Positions 5,976 to 6,552 of a DNA stretch of 6,552 nucleotides are shown piece after piece (the first letter of the stretch is position 1; each line of letters starts with the position of its first letter). Under the pieces are notes generated by a model, which was given only the letters and a program-made list of their open reading frames with translations, searched no databases and was not told where the DNA came from. The stretch spans positions 1 to 6,552 of the forward strand of contig CAZADS010000081.1 in NCBI GenBank assembly GCA_964483985.1, written 5' to 3'. This stretch comes from CAZADS01 sp964483985. GTDB taxonomy: Bacteria > Pseudomonadota > Alphaproteobacteria > Thalassobaculales > Thalassobaculaceae. A program made the position numbers and the translations under genes.

Positions 5976-6552
5976 TCAACCAATTAGTAGTGGGTGATGT
6001 TCAGTTGAAACTGTGGCAAATACAAGTTTAGTGGTTCCGTATTTTCTTGTATCTAACGGTTTCATCCAAGAAGGTATGTGCAATATTTCACTACTACTCA
6101 ATTCCAAGACTATTAATGTATTCTCATTGAGCCAATGATTGGAACGGAGTGCTTCTATACACGGAATGCAGAGATTACTTTGATACGGCGGATCGAGTAA
6201 TATAAGCTTTGCGGGTCGACTACCTAATTTTGCAAATGTTGTCGCATCGCCTTTGATTACCGTCGCTGCTCCGTTAAATCCTAAATTTTTGATATTTTGC
6301 TTAAGGATCTTTTGGGCCGTTACATCCTTCTCTATAAAAATCGCTTTGGCGGCGCCCCGCGATAGGGCCTCTAATCCCAACGCTCCGGTGCCGGAAAAAG
6401 CATCGATGATCAAACCATTTTTATATGGACTTGGAAATTTGCCGCCGTCCAGTATATTGAATAAAGCTTGTCTAACTCGATCAGCCGTAGGCCTGATATC
6501 AAGTCCTTTTGGGGCTATGATTTTAGCTCCGCGACGAATTCCTGCGACTATA
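5976..6552 (-). CDS. rsmD: 16S rRNA (guanine(966)-N2)-methyltransferase RsmD, 5' end cut by window edge
   Basis: RsmD methylates N2 of G966 in 16S rRNA using S-adenosylmethionine during 30S assembly. The minus-strand frame is open from the right edge to the TGA at 5978-5976, showing 191 residues. The visible start, IVAGIRRGAKIIAPKGLDIRPTADRVRQALFNIL, matches the family N-terminus (usually MRIIAG...), so only about two codons are missing. The SAM-binding motif I, DAFSGTGALGLEALSRGA, spans visible residues 50-67. The motif-II acidic residue is E74 (IFIEKD), KGDA follows near 100-103, and the catalytic DPPY is at 120-123. The C-terminus carries RKYGTTKLVF. A TTG at 6413 gives a shorter frame, but it lies inside the conserved domain just before motif I and is not the real start. 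In many alphaproteobacteria rsmD follows a pseudouridine synthase gene, which would lie to the right of this window. Confidence 0.94.
   Translation of the reverse strand, partial: IVAGIRRGAKIIAPKGLDIRPTADRVRQALFNILDGGKFPSPYKNGLIIDAFSGTGALGLEALSRGAAKAIFIEKDVTAQKILKQNIKNLGFNGAATVIKGDATTFAKLGSRPAKLILLDPPYQSNLCIPCIEALRSNHWLNENTLIVLELSSSEILHIPSWMKPLDTRKYGTTKLVFATVSTEHHPLLIG

Noticed and set aside
5966..5987. CTAAT...ATTAG inverted repeat between nudC and rsmD as a terminator
   Set aside because: Only 5 AT-rich base pairs with a 12-nt loop and no T-run after it on either strand.
5976..6413. rsmD starting at the internal TTG 6413 as a complete gene
   Set aside because: The conserved RsmD N-terminus (IVAG...GLDIRPTADRVRQALFNIL) continues in frame upstream to the window edge, so the gene is cut by the window, not short.

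Overview
The window looks like core chromosome of an alphaproteobacterium with a fairly AT-rich genome, with one end of an integrated element at its left edge. The alphaproteobacterial assignment is an inference from gene content: a stand-alone NDUFA9-type SDR protein beside uppP, a long NudC with an N-terminal extension, and an integrase of a type common in that class. No species can be named.

Left edge (1-463): a minus-strand tyrosine integrase, of which only about the first 99 residues are visible, starts just beyond the 3' end of a complete tRNA-Leu(CAG) gene, also on the minus strand. This is the classic arrangement of a prophage, genomic island or ICE integrated at the 3' end of a tRNA gene. 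An imperfect 20-bp direct repeat brackets the likely integrase promoter. The body of the element lies outside the window. Positions 464-662 hold the tRNA promoter and the leader of the next gene; I see no gene there.

Middle (663-4778): a plus-strand NDUFA9-like NAD(P)-binding protein converges, with a 3-bp gap, on a minus-strand block. Read in its own direction the block is a zinc-free quinone oxidoreductase (MDR), then an Old Yellow Enzyme-type ene-reductase 41 bp later, then undecaprenyl-diphosphatase (uppP) 106 bp later with a TTG start. The two reductases are probably co-transcribed. uppP may be in the same transcript or have its own promoter.

Right side (4779-6552): a divergent intergenic region of about 200 bp separates the quinone oxidoreductase from plus-strand nudC (NAD(H)/NADPH or NAD-cap pyrophosphatase). 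nudC converges with a 6-bp gap on minus-strand rsmD (16S rRNA m2G966 methyltransferase), which runs off the right edge missing only about its first two codons.

Four of the six protein genes bind or act on nicotinamide or flavin cofactors (NDUFA9-like, OYE, MDR, NudC). Apart from the likely OYE/MDR operon, this does not amount to a pathway. I see no CRISPR array, toxin-antitoxin pair, defence system or convincingly new system. The part most worth pursuing is the truncated element at tRNA-Leu.
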